Source: Tenacibaculum sp. MAR_2010_89 (GTDB lineage Bacteria; Bacteroidota; Bacteroidia; Flavobacteriales; Flavobacteriaceae). From it: a stretch of 64,000 nt of DNA. This document shows, piece after piece, positions 53,532-62,996 of this stretch. Numbering within the stretch: the first letter of the stretch is position 1; every line of letters begins with the position of its first letter. The stretch spans positions 1,674,001 to 1,738,000 of the forward strand of contig NZ_FNUB01000005.1 of the NCBI RefSeq assembly GCF_900105985.1, written 5' to 3'. The position numbers were made by a program, and so were the translations under genes. Under the pieces are notes generated by a model. That model was not told the DNA's origin. It made no database searches and saw nothing but the letters and a program-made list of their open reading frames with translations.

Positions 53532-54956
53532 TTATCTGTTCGTGTTAACACTATCATCGATAGCATCATTTGCATCGATTTCAGCCTGAGGAACTTTTAA
53601 GAAAAATCTTTTATCATCAGCAGTTAAAGAAGCTGAAGTCATAATTCTTTGGTTACCAGTTCTTGTAATACCTTTTCTGTATCTTTTTGCATCGAACCAT
53701 TCAACACCTATCTCAGCATATAACTCTTTTCTTCTTTCAACAAGAATTTCATCAAGTAAAGCTTGTCCAGTATTAGATGATTTAACAGCTAAAGGATCTC
53801 TTTGAGATTGTAAAGCAAATAATAAATTGTGAGCTCCGGTTGGGTCACTATTATGGTATTTAGCTTCAGCTTCAACTAATAACATTTCAGCTGTTCTAAT
53901 AATTGGGTGATCAGAATCAAACTTGAAAGTAAACTTTCTAGTTACGTAGTTTCTATAATCAGTAGCTGGAACACCATAAGCTCTAACAAATATGTTTCTA
54001 ACATCACTTGGGCTAAATAAAGCAACAAAATCGTTGTTTATGAAAGTACCAGAATATGATAATACATAATGATCAGCATGTGCGTGAGGAGCTCCCCAAT
54101 AATAGTTAGATTGGTCAGTACTTTGTGCGCTACCCCAAATCCACTCAGAATTTGAAATATCGTTAAATCCAGCATTATAGCTACCATTTAAAACACTAGC
54201 AGGAGAACCACCACCATAAGCCATTCTAGCTGCATTTTCTGCACCAGTCCAGTTATTCATAGTTTGGTATACTCTCGCTAAAATACCATAAGCAGTATTC
54301 TGGTTGATATAAGATTTAGCTAACCTACTTGCATCTAAGTTTTGAGTAGCATATACTAAATCATCAACAATTATTTTATACATATCTTCTAAAGTACTCA
54401 TTGGTTTACCTACAGTAGATAAGTCTGTATAAATAGGAGGTGCTGGTAAAGTTTTGTCATACGTATAAGTATGTTGAAACTCCATAGCTAATTGAAAGTA
54501 AAAGAAAGCTCTAATTGCTCTACCTTGACCAACGATTTGCTTTTTATCTGTTGCAGATAAATTTGAAGCATTAGCTCCATTAATTAAAGCGTTAGCTTGG
54601 TTAATCATGTAAAAAGGATATTGCCAAGCAAAACGAGTTCTTCTGTATGTAGGCTCTCTGTTATCGTTTTCATAATCAAATGTAAACCAGGTGTTACGTT
54701 GAATAATATCATTACCTTTTACAGTTCTTGCATAGTAAATAGAGTTAACTCCAGCAGCATCAGTTGAAGTAAATTGCCCTCTAAATCTTCTCATGATACC
54801 AGAAACAAACGCATCTGCTCCAGCTCTTGAACCAAATACTACTTCATTAGTTACCGAAGCAGTTGGTTTAGGGTCATTTAAAAAATCATCATTACAGCTA
54901 ACCATAGCAACCGCTACTACCAGTAATGTGACGAAACGTGTTAAATTTTTTTTCAT
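53532..54956 (-). CDS. SusD/RagB-family nutrient-binding outer-membrane lipoprotein
   Basis: This 474-aa protein has a lipobox VAMVSC (Cys21) followed by NDDFLNDPKP, then SusD TPR-like helices (GRAIRAFFYFQLAMEFQ is the usual SusD hallmark) and a C-terminal SusD signature around RTAEMLLVEAEAKY and LVERRKELYAEIGVEWFD. It covers the SusC channel as a lid. It lies 13 bp downstream of susC. The substrate is not indicated: no carbohydrate-active enzyme is adjacent. Confidence 0.92.
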   Translation of the reverse strand: MKKNLTRFVTLLVVAVAMVSCNDDFLNDPKPTASVTNEVVFGSRAGADAFVSGIMRRFRGQFTSTDAAGVNSIYYARTVKGNDIIQRNTWFTFDYENDNREPTYRRTRFAWQYPFYMINQANALINGANASNLSATDKKQIVGQGRAIRAFFYFQLAMEFQHTYTYDKTLPAPPIYTDLSTVGKPMSTLEDMYKIIVDDLVYATQNLDASRLAKSYINQNTAYGILARVYQTMNNWTGAENAARMAYGGGSPASVLNGSYNAGFNDISNSEWIWGSAQSTDQSNYYWGAPHAHADHYVLSYSGTFINNDFVALFSPSDVRNIFVRAYGVPATDYRNYVTRKFTFKFDSDHPIIRTAEMLLVEAEAKYHNSDPTGAHNLLFALQSQRDPLAVKSSNTGQALLDEILVERRKELYAEIGVEWFDAKRYRKGITRTGNQRIMTSASLTADDKRFFLKVPQAEIDANDAIDDSVNTNR

Positions 54957-54969
54957 CTTTTTAATGTTT

Positions 54970-57900
54970 TTATAATTCTAAATTAATTCCAAAAGAATAA
55001 ATTCTTTGATTAAAAGATCTACTATTTGTTGTACCCGCTAAACTTTGTTCAGGGTCAATACCTTTATGACTCTGGAAAGTTAGTAAATTGTCCCCTTGGA
55101 AATAAATTCTGAATCTACTTAATCCAGCTCTTTCTACAACATCTGTTGGCAAAGAGTATCCAAGTGTTAAAGCTTTAACTCTTAAATAGTCGTTTTTAAA
55201 TAAAAACCTATCAGATTGAGCACTAAAATCATTATTACTAGCTTGTAAACGAGGAATGTCAGTAACATCTCCAGGGTTTTGCCAACGATTTACTAAGTCA
55301 GGTGACGCAGCTCTACCTAAGTTTTCAAAACCACCCATTAAACCAGCGTAAGTTGAGTCATATACATAACTACCTAAACTAAAGTTCATTAAAATGTTTA
55401 AATCCCAGTTTTTATATTTAAAAGAGTTTGTTAAACCACCAACGATATCTGGTAAAGATTCTTTACCTGTTTGATACCTTGTAGCAACACTATAATCATT
55501 TGTAGTTACTTTGTTACCATTAGCATCATCTCTGTACCATAAAGCTTCTCCAGTAGCAGGATCAACACCAGCATATTCACGGATAAAGAATTCATATAGA
55601 GAATTTCCTACTTTCCATAATTTTGTTCCGTTAATGAATTGATCTTGAGTTAATTCAAGTATTTCATTTTTCTGGAATGTTAAGTTTAAGTTTGTATTCC
55701 ACTCAAAATTGTCATTAACAATATTTTGAGAGTTCAAGTTAACCTCAACCCCTGAGTTACCAATAGAACCAGCATTAGTTCTAATGCTTGAGTTACCAGT
55801 AGAGAAAGGTAATGGAACATCATATATTAAATCGATAGATTTTTTGTTGTAATATTCAACACTACCATTAATTCTGTTGTTAAGTATACCAAAATCTAAA
55901 CCAATATTTGATAAAGAAGTTTTCTCCCAAGTTAATACAGGATCAGATACAGAACCTAAAACAACTCCTGTGTTAGCTAATTCATTCCATCCAGTATTAA
56001 ATAACGATAAATATGGGAAATTTCCAATACCTCTATTGTTACCTAATTCACCATAAGAACCTTTTAATTTTAAGTAGTTAATAATATCATTACCCTCTAA
56101 GAAAGATTCGTTTGATAATATCCATGAACCACCAACAGAGAAGAAATCACCCCATCTAACTGATTCATCAAATTTTGTAGAACCATCACGTCTGTATGAC
56201 CCTTCAAGGTAATACTTTTCATTATAGTTATAAGAAAGTCTACCTAAATAAGATTCTAATCTTTCTTCATTGATAAATCCACCAACATTTTCTGGAGTTG
56301 TACTACCATCTAATACTTGTACGTTTGGTAAAAATCCAACACCTTGAGCATTTAAACCTTCAGTTTTTAATTTGTATGCCTCTTGAATTAAACTAGCAGA
56401 AAGACTATGATTTCCAAATGTCTTAGAATAATTTAAAGCATTAATAAAGTTAAGAGTAGAAGTAATATTTCTATTTTGTGTAACTCTACCACCAACATTA
56501 GCAGCAAATCCAAATTCATTATGAACATATGCATAAGAATCAAAAATTACTTTTTCAAAACCTAAAGTAGATCTAAAGTTTAAATCTTCAGTTAAGTTAA
56601 ATTGAATATGTCCATTAGCCTGTAAGTTATCACGCTTATTAACATTGATATAGTTAAAAAGAGCACCATACCCATTTTCTCCTTCAAAAACAGCTCTTGT
56701 TCCGTTTACTGCTTGACCTGCAGTATTACCGTAATCAAAAATTTTATTTCCTTTGTTATCTAATACAAATTGACCGTTTGCATCTCTTCTGTATACAGGG
56801 TATAATGAAGAAACACTTGTTGTCCATTGTGTAGCAGCTTGGAAAGAATTTCCAGATTGTGTAGGGTTATTTTGGCTTGACGTAGAATAAGAAGTATTGA
56901 AACCTAATTCTAACCAATCTTTTAACTTACCTGAGTAGTTTAACCTTGTAGTAACACGTTCAAAATCAGATTTTGAAATTGTACCTTCTTGATCTAAGTA
57001 ATTAACTGAGAAGAAGAAACTAGAAGTTTCACTACCACCAGATGCAGTTAAACCATGCTCTGTTCTAATAGCAGAATCATTAAATAATAAAGCTCTCCAA
57101 TCAGTATCCCATAATTTGTTAGATGTAACAAGGTTACCATTAGCATCTACTGGATTTGGAACACTTGGTCCGTAAGGGTTGTAACCAAGACCAGATACTA
57201 AACTATTAGATGCGTTAGTTCCAGCTAAAGCTGCAGATTGACCATTTACATACTGATTAGTATTTCTAATTGCTTCCCAAGTATATCTAAACTGATCATC
57301 AGTACTCATTAACTCATGAGGCTTAACAGCTTGATTTGCGAAACCAACAGAAGATCTAACAGTTACTCTTGTAGGTGCATTAAATTTACCTTTCTTAGTA
57401 GTAATTAAGATTACCCCGTTTGAACCCCTAGATCCATAAAGAGCGGTAGAAGCAGCATCTTTTAATACTGTCATAGACTCAATTTGATCAGAACTAATAG
57501 AGTTAATGTTACCATTATAAGGAGTACCATCTAAAACGATAAGTGGAGAAGCATCTGCATTAATCGAAGCTACACCACGAACACGAATCGTTGGGTTATC
57601 ACCAGGTTGACCCCCAGCAGAAATAATATTTACCCCAGGAACACTACCTTGAAGTGCATTGGTAACAGATACTACTTGTTGCTTTTCTATAATCTCATTA
57701 TTTAAAATAGAAACCGAACCTACAATAGCTTTTTTACTTTGAGTACCATATGCTACAACTACAACTTCATCAAGAAGATTGTCATTTTGTAACGTGATAT
57801 CAATTCTATTTGAAGATCCAACAACCTTTTGAGCAGTTTTCATTCCTACAAAGCTAAAAACAAGAATATCACCTGTTTTAACTTTTAAAGAATAATTACC

Positions 57901-58071
57901 ATCAAAATCTGTCTCAGTACCATTTGTGGTACCTTTCTTTAAAATAGTAACCCCAGGTAAAGGACCAGATTCATCTGAAACAGTACCTGAAATGACTTTA
58001 TCTTGCGCATAGGTAACATGAACAAGAAACGCTAACAAGAGCGTTAAAATTCCATTAAACTTTGTTCTCAT
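54970..58071 (-). CDS. SusC/RagA-family TonB-linked outer-membrane transporter
   Basis: This 1033-aa protein has a signal peptide (1-22, ending VTYAQ) and a CarboxypepD_reg-like domain (25-105: ISGTVSDESGPLPGVTILKK). The plug follows with EVVVVAYGTQSKKAIVGSV and the SusC signature IRVRGVASINADASPLIVLD, and then a 22-strand barrel ending SFNQRIYSFGINLEL. It imports an oligomeric nutrient with SusD, driven by TonB. A 230-bp gap precedes it; I saw no matching sigma/anti-sigma genes. Confidence 0.94.
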   Translation of the reverse strand: MRTKFNGILTLLLAFLVHVTYAQDKVISGTVSDESGPLPGVTILKKGTTNGTETDFDGNYSLKVKTGDILVFSFVGMKTAQKVVGSSNRIDITLQNDNLLDEVVVVAYGTQSKKAIVGSVSILNNEIIEKQQVVSVTNALQGSVPGVNIISAGGQPGDNPTIRVRGVASINADASPLIVLDGTPYNGNINSISSDQIESMTVLKDAASTALYGSRGSNGVILITTKKGKFNAPTRVTVRSSVGFANQAVKPHELMSTDDQFRYTWEAIRNTNQYVNGQSAALAGTNASNSLVSGLGYNPYGPSVPNPVDANGNLVTSNKLWDTDWRALLFNDSAIRTEHGLTASGGSETSSFFFSVNYLDQEGTISKSDFERVTTRLNYSGKLKDWLELGFNTSYSTSSQNNPTQSGNSFQAATQWTTSVSSLYPVYRRDANGQFVLDNKGNKIFDYGNTAGQAVNGTRAVFEGENGYGALFNYINVNKRDNLQANGHIQFNLTEDLNFRSTLGFEKVIFDSYAYVHNEFGFAANVGGRVTQNRNITSTLNFINALNYSKTFGNHSLSASLIQEAYKLKTEGLNAQGVGFLPNVQVLDGSTTPENVGGFINEERLESYLGRLSYNYNEKYYLEGSYRRDGSTKFDESVRWGDFFSVGGSWILSNESFLEGNDIINYLKLKGSYGELGNNRGIGNFPYLSLFNTGWNELANTGVVLGSVSDPVLTWEKTSLSNIGLDFGILNNRINGSVEYYNKKSIDLIYDVPLPFSTGNSSIRTNAGSIGNSGVEVNLNSQNIVNDNFEWNTNLNLTFQKNEILELTQDQFINGTKLWKVGNSLYEFFIREYAGVDPATGEALWYRDDANGNKVTTNDYSVATRYQTGKESLPDIVGGLTNSFKYKNWDLNILMNFSLGSYVYDSTYAGLMGGFENLGRAASPDLVNRWQNPGDVTDIPRLQASNNDFSAQSDRFLFKNDYLRVKALTLGYSLPTDVVERAGLSRFRIYFQGDNLLTFQSHKGIDPEQSLAGTTNSRSFNQRIYSFGINLEL

Positions 58072-58301
58072 TATATAATTATTTGAATTAATTAGTCGCT
58101 AAAATTTTAATTTATTCTTAAAAAAACAACTTTTTTAACAAAAACTATCTAGCAGAAGCCTTTATTTTATTGAAGATTTTATAAAATATTTAAAGATTTA
58201 AACTAATTTTTTTAATAATTATTAATTAGTGAAAAGGAAGATGTGTGTTTCTTATGGTGTTAATTAATAGTTAGTTAAGTGGGGTGTGTTTGTGATTGAG
58301 T

Positions 58302-59801
58302 TTAAAAAGTAATGTGTTGATATGCACCTAAATCTATATTTGTTGCTCTGCTAACCCCAAGAATATCAGAAGTAACTATAGTGGGGATTCCTTTGTTAAT
58401 AGCTTCGCTTTTATCTCCAATAATAAAACTATTAGAGAAAACATCTTTAAAATTTGAAGGTTTATTTAAATAAATATTTTGATAATGTAAAGTATTGTCA
58501 AATTTTAGCTCTAGATTATTTGTAAAGCTATTATTAATGTCATTAAATTTAATCATACAGTTCTTTATGTTATAATTAAATAAACTTTTATCACTTTTAT
58601 CTAAAATAAATTCAATATTGTTATTGCCATCAATAATACAGTTAGTGAAATTAGCTGCAAATAAATCTCTTGTTAAAGTGTTTTCTTGACCATTACTATT
58701 TGTGAAAATTATAAAATTATTAACTAAAACAGCAGGTAACTGTCGTAAACTGTTGTTCCAAAAATTAGAGAAGGTAGCATGAGTAAAATTATAAGTGCCA
58801 CCAAATGTGCAAGCCAAAGAGGATTGTCCTGTGTTTCCAATAACTAAATTCTCACCTAATATATTGGTATTTCTACCTAAAATCCCATAACTAGAATTGT
58901 TGTAAATCTCTGTGTTTTTAATTGTTAAAGTAGGAGTGCTATTATGCCCTATACTGTCTACTAAAATACCAACAATTCCGTTTTTTATTAAAGTATTGTT
59001 TAATACATTTTCCTTACTTCCTGCTCGCATCCATATTGTACCCCATTGTCCTGGTACATCTTTAAAACTATGTTCTAATCTATCTCCTTGAAAAACTATT
59101 TTTTTGTTTAAAGTTCCATTTGCTTTTAAACTTGCTTTCGTATCTATAATTAATCCAGAATTTCTATGGAAGTGAAGTTTAGCACCAGGATTTATAGTTA
59201 AAGTTTTATCATTAGGAACAGCTGCATATCCATAAATTACATAGGGTTTATCATCAGTAAAAATTAGTTCATTGTCTTTAAGAAAGCGTCCTTGTATTTT
59301 TGAATCTTTACCATCTATAGTAAGTGTTTCAATTCCCACATTGTTTTTAGCAGGGAAAATAAAATGAGCATCTTGAACCAAAGTAACTAAATCTACATCT
59401 TGTTGATTATTACCATTATCAAATAAAATTTTATCAGTGTAAAGAGGGTTTGTTACAGTATTGAAATCAATAGTAGTTTCAACGAAAACATACATACTGT
59501 CATTTGCTAAAATTTCAACATTTTTAAAATCCTTTCCAGGTGTTCCATCTACATTTAAACGATAGTTAGATGTTGTTCCGTTCTCTAGCTTTATTTCAGG
59601 GATGGTGATAGCTTTATTACTTTTATTATAAACTTTTAAATTATAGGTAGCTGAACCTATATTACTAAAAATAGTATCTAAAAAAACTGTGTCTTTTGAG
59701 AATTCTAGGCTTCCAAAACTTGGAATAGTTTCAAAATCTTTTCTGCAAGAACTACTAATAATTAATAAAAAAACTAATAAAAAGCAATAAACATACCTCA
59801 T
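58302..59801 (-). CDS. lipoprotein with a right-handed beta-helix-like domain
   Basis: This 499-aa protein has a lipobox ISSSC (Cys19) followed by RKDFETIPSFGS. An N-terminal Ig-like part (about 25-130: DTIFSNIGSATYNLKVYN) is followed by repeated short strands with asparagine ladders (TLTIKNTEIYNNSSYGIL, CIIDGNNNIEF) typical of a parallel beta-helix. It ends SRATNIDLGAYQHI, a motif often seen in choice-of-anchor proteins. Polysaccharide binding or lyase activity is possible, but no catalytic residues are recognisable. It lies upstream of susC on the same strand. Confidence 0.7.
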   Translation of the reverse strand: MRYVYCFLLVFLLIISSSCRKDFETIPSFGSLEFSKDTVFLDTIFSNIGSATYNLKVYNKSNKAITIPEIKLENGTTSNYRLNVDGTPGKDFKNVEILANDSMYVFVETTIDFNTVTNPLYTDKILFDNGNNQQDVDLVTLVQDAHFIFPAKNNVGIETLTIDGKDSKIQGRFLKDNELIFTDDKPYVIYGYAAVPNDKTLTINPGAKLHFHRNSGLIIDTKASLKANGTLNKKIVFQGDRLEHSFKDVPGQWGTIWMRAGSKENVLNNTLIKNGIVGILVDSIGHNSTPTLTIKNTEIYNNSSYGILGRNTNILGENLVIGNTGQSSLACTFGGTYNFTHATFSNFWNNSLRQLPAVLVNNFIIFTNSNGQENTLTRDLFAANFTNCIIDGNNNIEFILDKSDKSLFNYNIKNCMIKFNDINNSFTNNLELKFDNTLHYQNIYLNKPSNFKDVFSNSFIIGDKSEAINKGIPTIVTSDILGVSRATNIDLGAYQHITF

Positions 59802-59864
59802 AAGTAAAGTATCATAAGTTTAACAAAGTGATAAAAATAACAATATAACCTTAGATTATTGAAA

Positions 59865-60908
59865 TTATTGTTTTACCAATTCAATTTCAAATAATTTACC
59901 CCAATGCTTACCTGTAACATATAAGTGATTATTTTCTGAATTGTAAGCTATTCCATTTAAAACATCATCTTCATCTACTAATTTTTGTGTTTTTTGCATT
60001 TCTTTTACTAAGCCTTTTAGATTTATAATTCCTTCTACTACACCATTTTTAGGATTGATAATAGCAATTAATGGTTTTTGCCAATAATTAGCGTAAATTT
60101 TACCATTAATTAATTCAAGTTCATTTAATTTTTCTAAAGAAAGTTTATTGGTGTAGGCTTGTATATTTCTTTTTTCTTGTTGATTATTAGGGTTTAAAAA
60201 CCAAATTTTATTTGTGCCATCAGATTTTATTAGTTCATCTTTACTATGAGTTAATCCCCATCCTTCATTACTATTATTGTAATTAAATTCTCCTAACTTT
60301 TTAAAACTTTCTAAATCATAAATAAAACCTTTACGAGCTTGCCAAGTTAGCCAATAAATTTTGTTTTTAAAGATGGTCATTCCTTCTCCAAAGTATTTTT
60401 TATCTAAGTCAATTTTTTGTATAACTTTTCCTGTTTCCAGTTCTACTTTTCTTAAAGAAGATTTCCCTCTTTTTCCAGTTGTTTCATATAAAAAACCGTT
60501 ATAGAATTCTAGTCCTTGTGTATAAGCATTTTTGTCATGAGGATAAGTATTTATAATTTTATATTTATAACTATCATATTTTTTGTTAGCTAAAACCTCA
60601 ATAGAATTATTTAGTTTTTTTGATTTTTTCGGATAAAAAACAACTGCAGTTACAGCATGTTTACCGACTCCAAAATCATTTGTATTTATAGCAATACTGG
60701 TTTCTTTATTATTAATACGTTTACTGTTTACATATAAATGAACAGAATCAATTGCATCTCCCTTTAATTGTTCAAGTTTAACAGCAGCCTTATCTCCTAA
60801 TTTAACTTTCTTGCTTGTGCTTAATTTGAATTTATAACTGGTTTCACTACAGGATGTTAATGCGATGATAGGTAGTGCTAGTATTGTTAAGTATTTATAG
60901 ATGCGCAT
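59865..60908 (-). CDS. glutaminyl-peptide cyclotransferase lipoprotein
   Basis: This 347-aa protein is counted from ATG 60908 (MRIYKYLTILALPIIALTSC, lipobox Cys20); an upstream ATG at 60929 would add 7 residues. It contains an Ig-like region (30-115) and then a five-bladed propeller of the plant-type glutaminyl cyclase family: FYNGFLYETTGKRGKSSLRK, FGEGMTIFKNKIYWLTWQ, NEGWGLTHSKDELI, LNGIAYNSENNHLYVTGKHW. The enzyme makes N-terminal pyroglutamate on exported proteins, protecting them; many T9SS cargo proteins begin with Gln after signal cleavage, so the two systems may be linked. Confidence 0.88.
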   Translation of the reverse strand: MRIYKYLTILALPIIALTSCSETSYKFKLSTSKKVKLGDKAAVKLEQLKGDAIDSVHLYVNSKRINNKETSIAINTNDFGVGKHAVTAVVFYPKKSKKLNNSIEVLANKKYDSYKYKIINTYPHDKNAYTQGLEFYNGFLYETTGKRGKSSLRKVELETGKVIQKIDLDKKYFGEGMTIFKNKIYWLTWQARKGFIYDLESFKKLGEFNYNNSNEGWGLTHSKDELIKSDGTNKIWFLNPNNQQEKRNIQAYTNKLSLEKLNELELINGKIYANYWQKPLIAIINPKNGVVEGIINLKGLVKEMQKTQKLVDEDDVLNGIAYNSENNHLYVTGKHWGKLFEIELVKQ

Positions 60909-60966
60909 ATTTTGTTGTTTGATTTTCAATTTATGTATTAATACTACAAATTAAAACATTTTTTTG

Positions 60967-60996
60967 TTTGGAAATTAAAAAAAAGAATTAAATTTG
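60967..60996 (+). promoter_or_regulatory. flavobacterial promoter of rpmE2
   Basis: TTTG (60967-60970), 18 bases, TAAATTTG (60989-60996) fits the consensus. The transcript would have a leader of about 95 bases before the L31 start, long enough for autoregulation. Confidence 0.7.
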
Positions 60997-61097
60997 CAAC
61001 TTCAAATAGCCATTGCAGGTTTTTGATTTTACTGAAAGCGTTTATAATCTTACCAATTATAAATAATTTCACTATAAAGTTTAAAGTTTTTTAAAAG

Positions 61098-61349
61098 ATG
61101 AAAAAAGGTATACACCCAGAAAATTATAGAATGGTAGCATTTAAAGATATGTCTAACGGAGATGTATTTTTAACTCGTTCAACAGCTAATACTAAAGAAA
61201 CATTAGAAGTTGAAGGGAAAGAATATCCATTATTAAAATTAGAAATTTCTAGAACTTCTCATCCGTTCTATACAGGTAAATCTAAATTAGTAGATACTGC
61301 AGGACGTATTGATAAATTCAAAAATAAATATTCAAAATTCAAAAAGTAA
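61098..61349 (+). CDS. rpmE2: 50S ribosomal protein L31 type B
   Basis: This 83-aa protein begins [20 protein letters not shown] and includes TFEV-like and [20 protein letters not shown] blocks. It lacks the CxxC zinc motif, which makes it the zinc-free type B (YkrB-like) form. It has its own promoter (60967-60996) and terminator (61368-61401). It lies divergent from the cyclotransferase gene. Confidence 0.95.
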   Translation: MKKGIHPENYRMVAFKDMSNGDVFLTRSTANTKETLEVEGKEYPLLKLEISRTSHPFYTGKSKLVDTAGRIDKFKNKYSKFKK

Positions 61350-61367
61350 TTTTGTTTATTCACATAT

Positions 61368-61401
61368 AAAAAAAGCTCTGATATTTATCAGAGCTTTTTT
61401 T
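61368..61401 (+). terminator. rho-independent terminator of rpmE2
   Basis: AAAAAAAGCTCTGATA (61368-61383) and TATCAGAGCTTTTTTT (61386-61401) are perfect 16-base inverses with a 2-base gap (effective loop TATTTA region). Confidence 0.9.
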
Positions 61402-61444
61402 ATGATGAAAATCTTGTATTTTAGCGAGTAAAATTCAAAAAAAA

Positions 61445-62956
61445 ATGAGAGACACTATTTTGGCAGTTGTTATTATTGCAAATGTTTTATGTGGCGTATT
61501 GGTTTATTTTATACCTGATATGGGGAATTACATTTTGCTAACCATTGCATCGGCATTCACCATGTTAGCGATATATGATGCTTTTTTACAAAAAAAACAT
61601 TCATTAATGAGGGCGTTTCCAATAGTAGCTAGATTACGTTGGGTTTTTGAAGAAGAGCGTGAAAAAATTCAGCAATATTTTATAGAGGATGATTTAAATG
61701 GAACACCAATAAATAGAGAGAAGAGAAGTATAGTGTATCAACGCTCAAAAAAAGAAATTGAAACAGTTCCTTTTGGTACACAGCATAATGTATATGAAAA
61801 GGGGTATGAGTTTGTAAAACATTCTCTGTTTCCAAAAGATCATCATAAAGTAAAAGGGGATAGGGTTTTAATAGGTTCAGATAAGTGTATTCAAAAGTAT
61901 GATACTTCTATTATAAATATTTCAGCAATGTCTTTCGGTTCTTTGAGTAAAAATGCTATAATGGCGCTAAACCAAGGAGCAAAAATGGGGGATTTTGCAC
62001 ATAATACAGGTGAAGGTGGTATTTCACCCTATCATTTAGAAGGTGGTGATTTAATTTTTCAAGTTGGAACTGGTTATTTTGGTGCTGGAAAAACAGTTAA
62101 AGGTAAGCGTGTTTTTGATGAGGAGATTTTTAGAGAAAATGCTGTAAGACCGGAAGTTAAGATGATTGAAATTAAAATTTCACAAGGAGCAAAACCAGGA
62201 CATGGAGGTATTTTACCAGCTAAGAAAAATACAGAAGAAATTTCTAAAATTCGTTCTGTTGAGCCATATACTAGGGTTGACTCTCCACCCAATCATGATG
62301 CCTTTTCTAATTTTGAAGAAATGATAGCTTTTATTCAAAAGGTTAGAGATTTAAGTGATGGAAAACCTGTTGGAGTTAAGTTTTGTGTAGGCGATAATGA
62401 TGAGATTGAAGAAATGATTAAAACTTTTGCAGAGGTTAAGAACTATCCAGATTTTATTTCAGTTGATGGAGGAGAAGGAGGAACAGGTTCAGCACCTCTT
62501 GAGTTTTCTAACTATGTTGGTACTCCTTTGCTAGATGGATTGGTTTTTGTGAATAAAACATTAAAAAAGTATAAATTAAAAGAACAAATTAAAATTATAG
62601 CAAGTGGTAAGGCAATTGATGCTTTTGATGTGGTTAAATATTTAGCATTGGGAGCAGATGTAATAGGTATGGCTAGAAGTTTTATGTTAAGTTTAGGGTG
62701 TATTCAGGCGCGTGAATGTAATTTAGATACTTGTCCCGTTGGAGTGGCAACACAAGATGAAGATTTAGTAGAAGCCCTGGTTGTTAAGTACAAAAACGTT
62801 AGGGTTAAAAATTATCATAGTAAAACAATTGATGCAGTTAAGGAGGTAGTTGCAGCCATGGGTAAAGATAAAATTAGCGATGTTACTTCAAAACATGTAT
62901 TTAGAAGAGATAAAGCTGGAGCTATTATTTCTTTAAATGAAATTTATGAAAATTAA
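61445..62956 (+). CDS. FMN-binding glutamate synthase family protein
   Basis: This 503-aa protein has two N-terminal membrane helices (about 3-22 and 27-45) and a (beta/alpha)8 GltB-type domain (about 90-480) with ISAMSFGSLSKNAIMALNQG, EGGISPYHLEGG, ISQGAKPGHGGILPAKK, SVDGGEGGTGSAPLEF and IIASGKAIDAFDVVKYLALG. Cysteines in CIQARECNLDTCPVGVATQ match the 3Fe-4S ligands of glutamate synthase. There is no amidotransferase or GXGXG domain, so it is a stand-alone relative whose reaction is not established. Confidence 0.88.
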   Translation: MRDTILAVVIIANVLCGVLVYFIPDMGNYILLTIASAFTMLAIYDAFLQKKHSLMRAFPIVARLRWVFEEEREKIQQYFIEDDLNGTPINREKRSIVYQRSKKEIETVPFGTQHNVYEKGYEFVKHSLFPKDHHKVKGDRVLIGSDKCIQKYDTSIINISAMSFGSLSKNAIMALNQGAKMGDFAHNTGEGGISPYHLEGGDLIFQVGTGYFGAGKTVKGKRVFDEEIFRENAVRPEVKMIEIKISQGAKPGHGGILPAKKNTEEISKIRSVEPYTRVDSPPNHDAFSNFEEMIAFIQKVRDLSDGKPVGVKFCVGDNDEIEEMIKTFAEVKNYPDFISVDGGEGGTGSAPLEFSNYVGTPLLDGLVFVNKTLKKYKLKEQIKIIASGKAIDAFDVVKYLALGADVIGMARSFMLSLGCIQARECNLDTCPVGVATQDEDLVEALVVKYKNVRVKNYHSKTIDAVKEVVAAMGKDKISDVTSKHVFRRDKAGAIISLNEIYEN

Positions 62957-62996
62957 ATTTTCATAAAAATTTATAAATCAAAACAAACAAGATTTT

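Noticed and set aside
53532..60908. A polysaccharide utilisation locus around the SusC/SusD pair
   Set aside because: No glycoside hydrolase, polysaccharide lyase or sulfatase is recognisable nearby; the beta-helix lipoprotein alone is not enough to assign a glycan.
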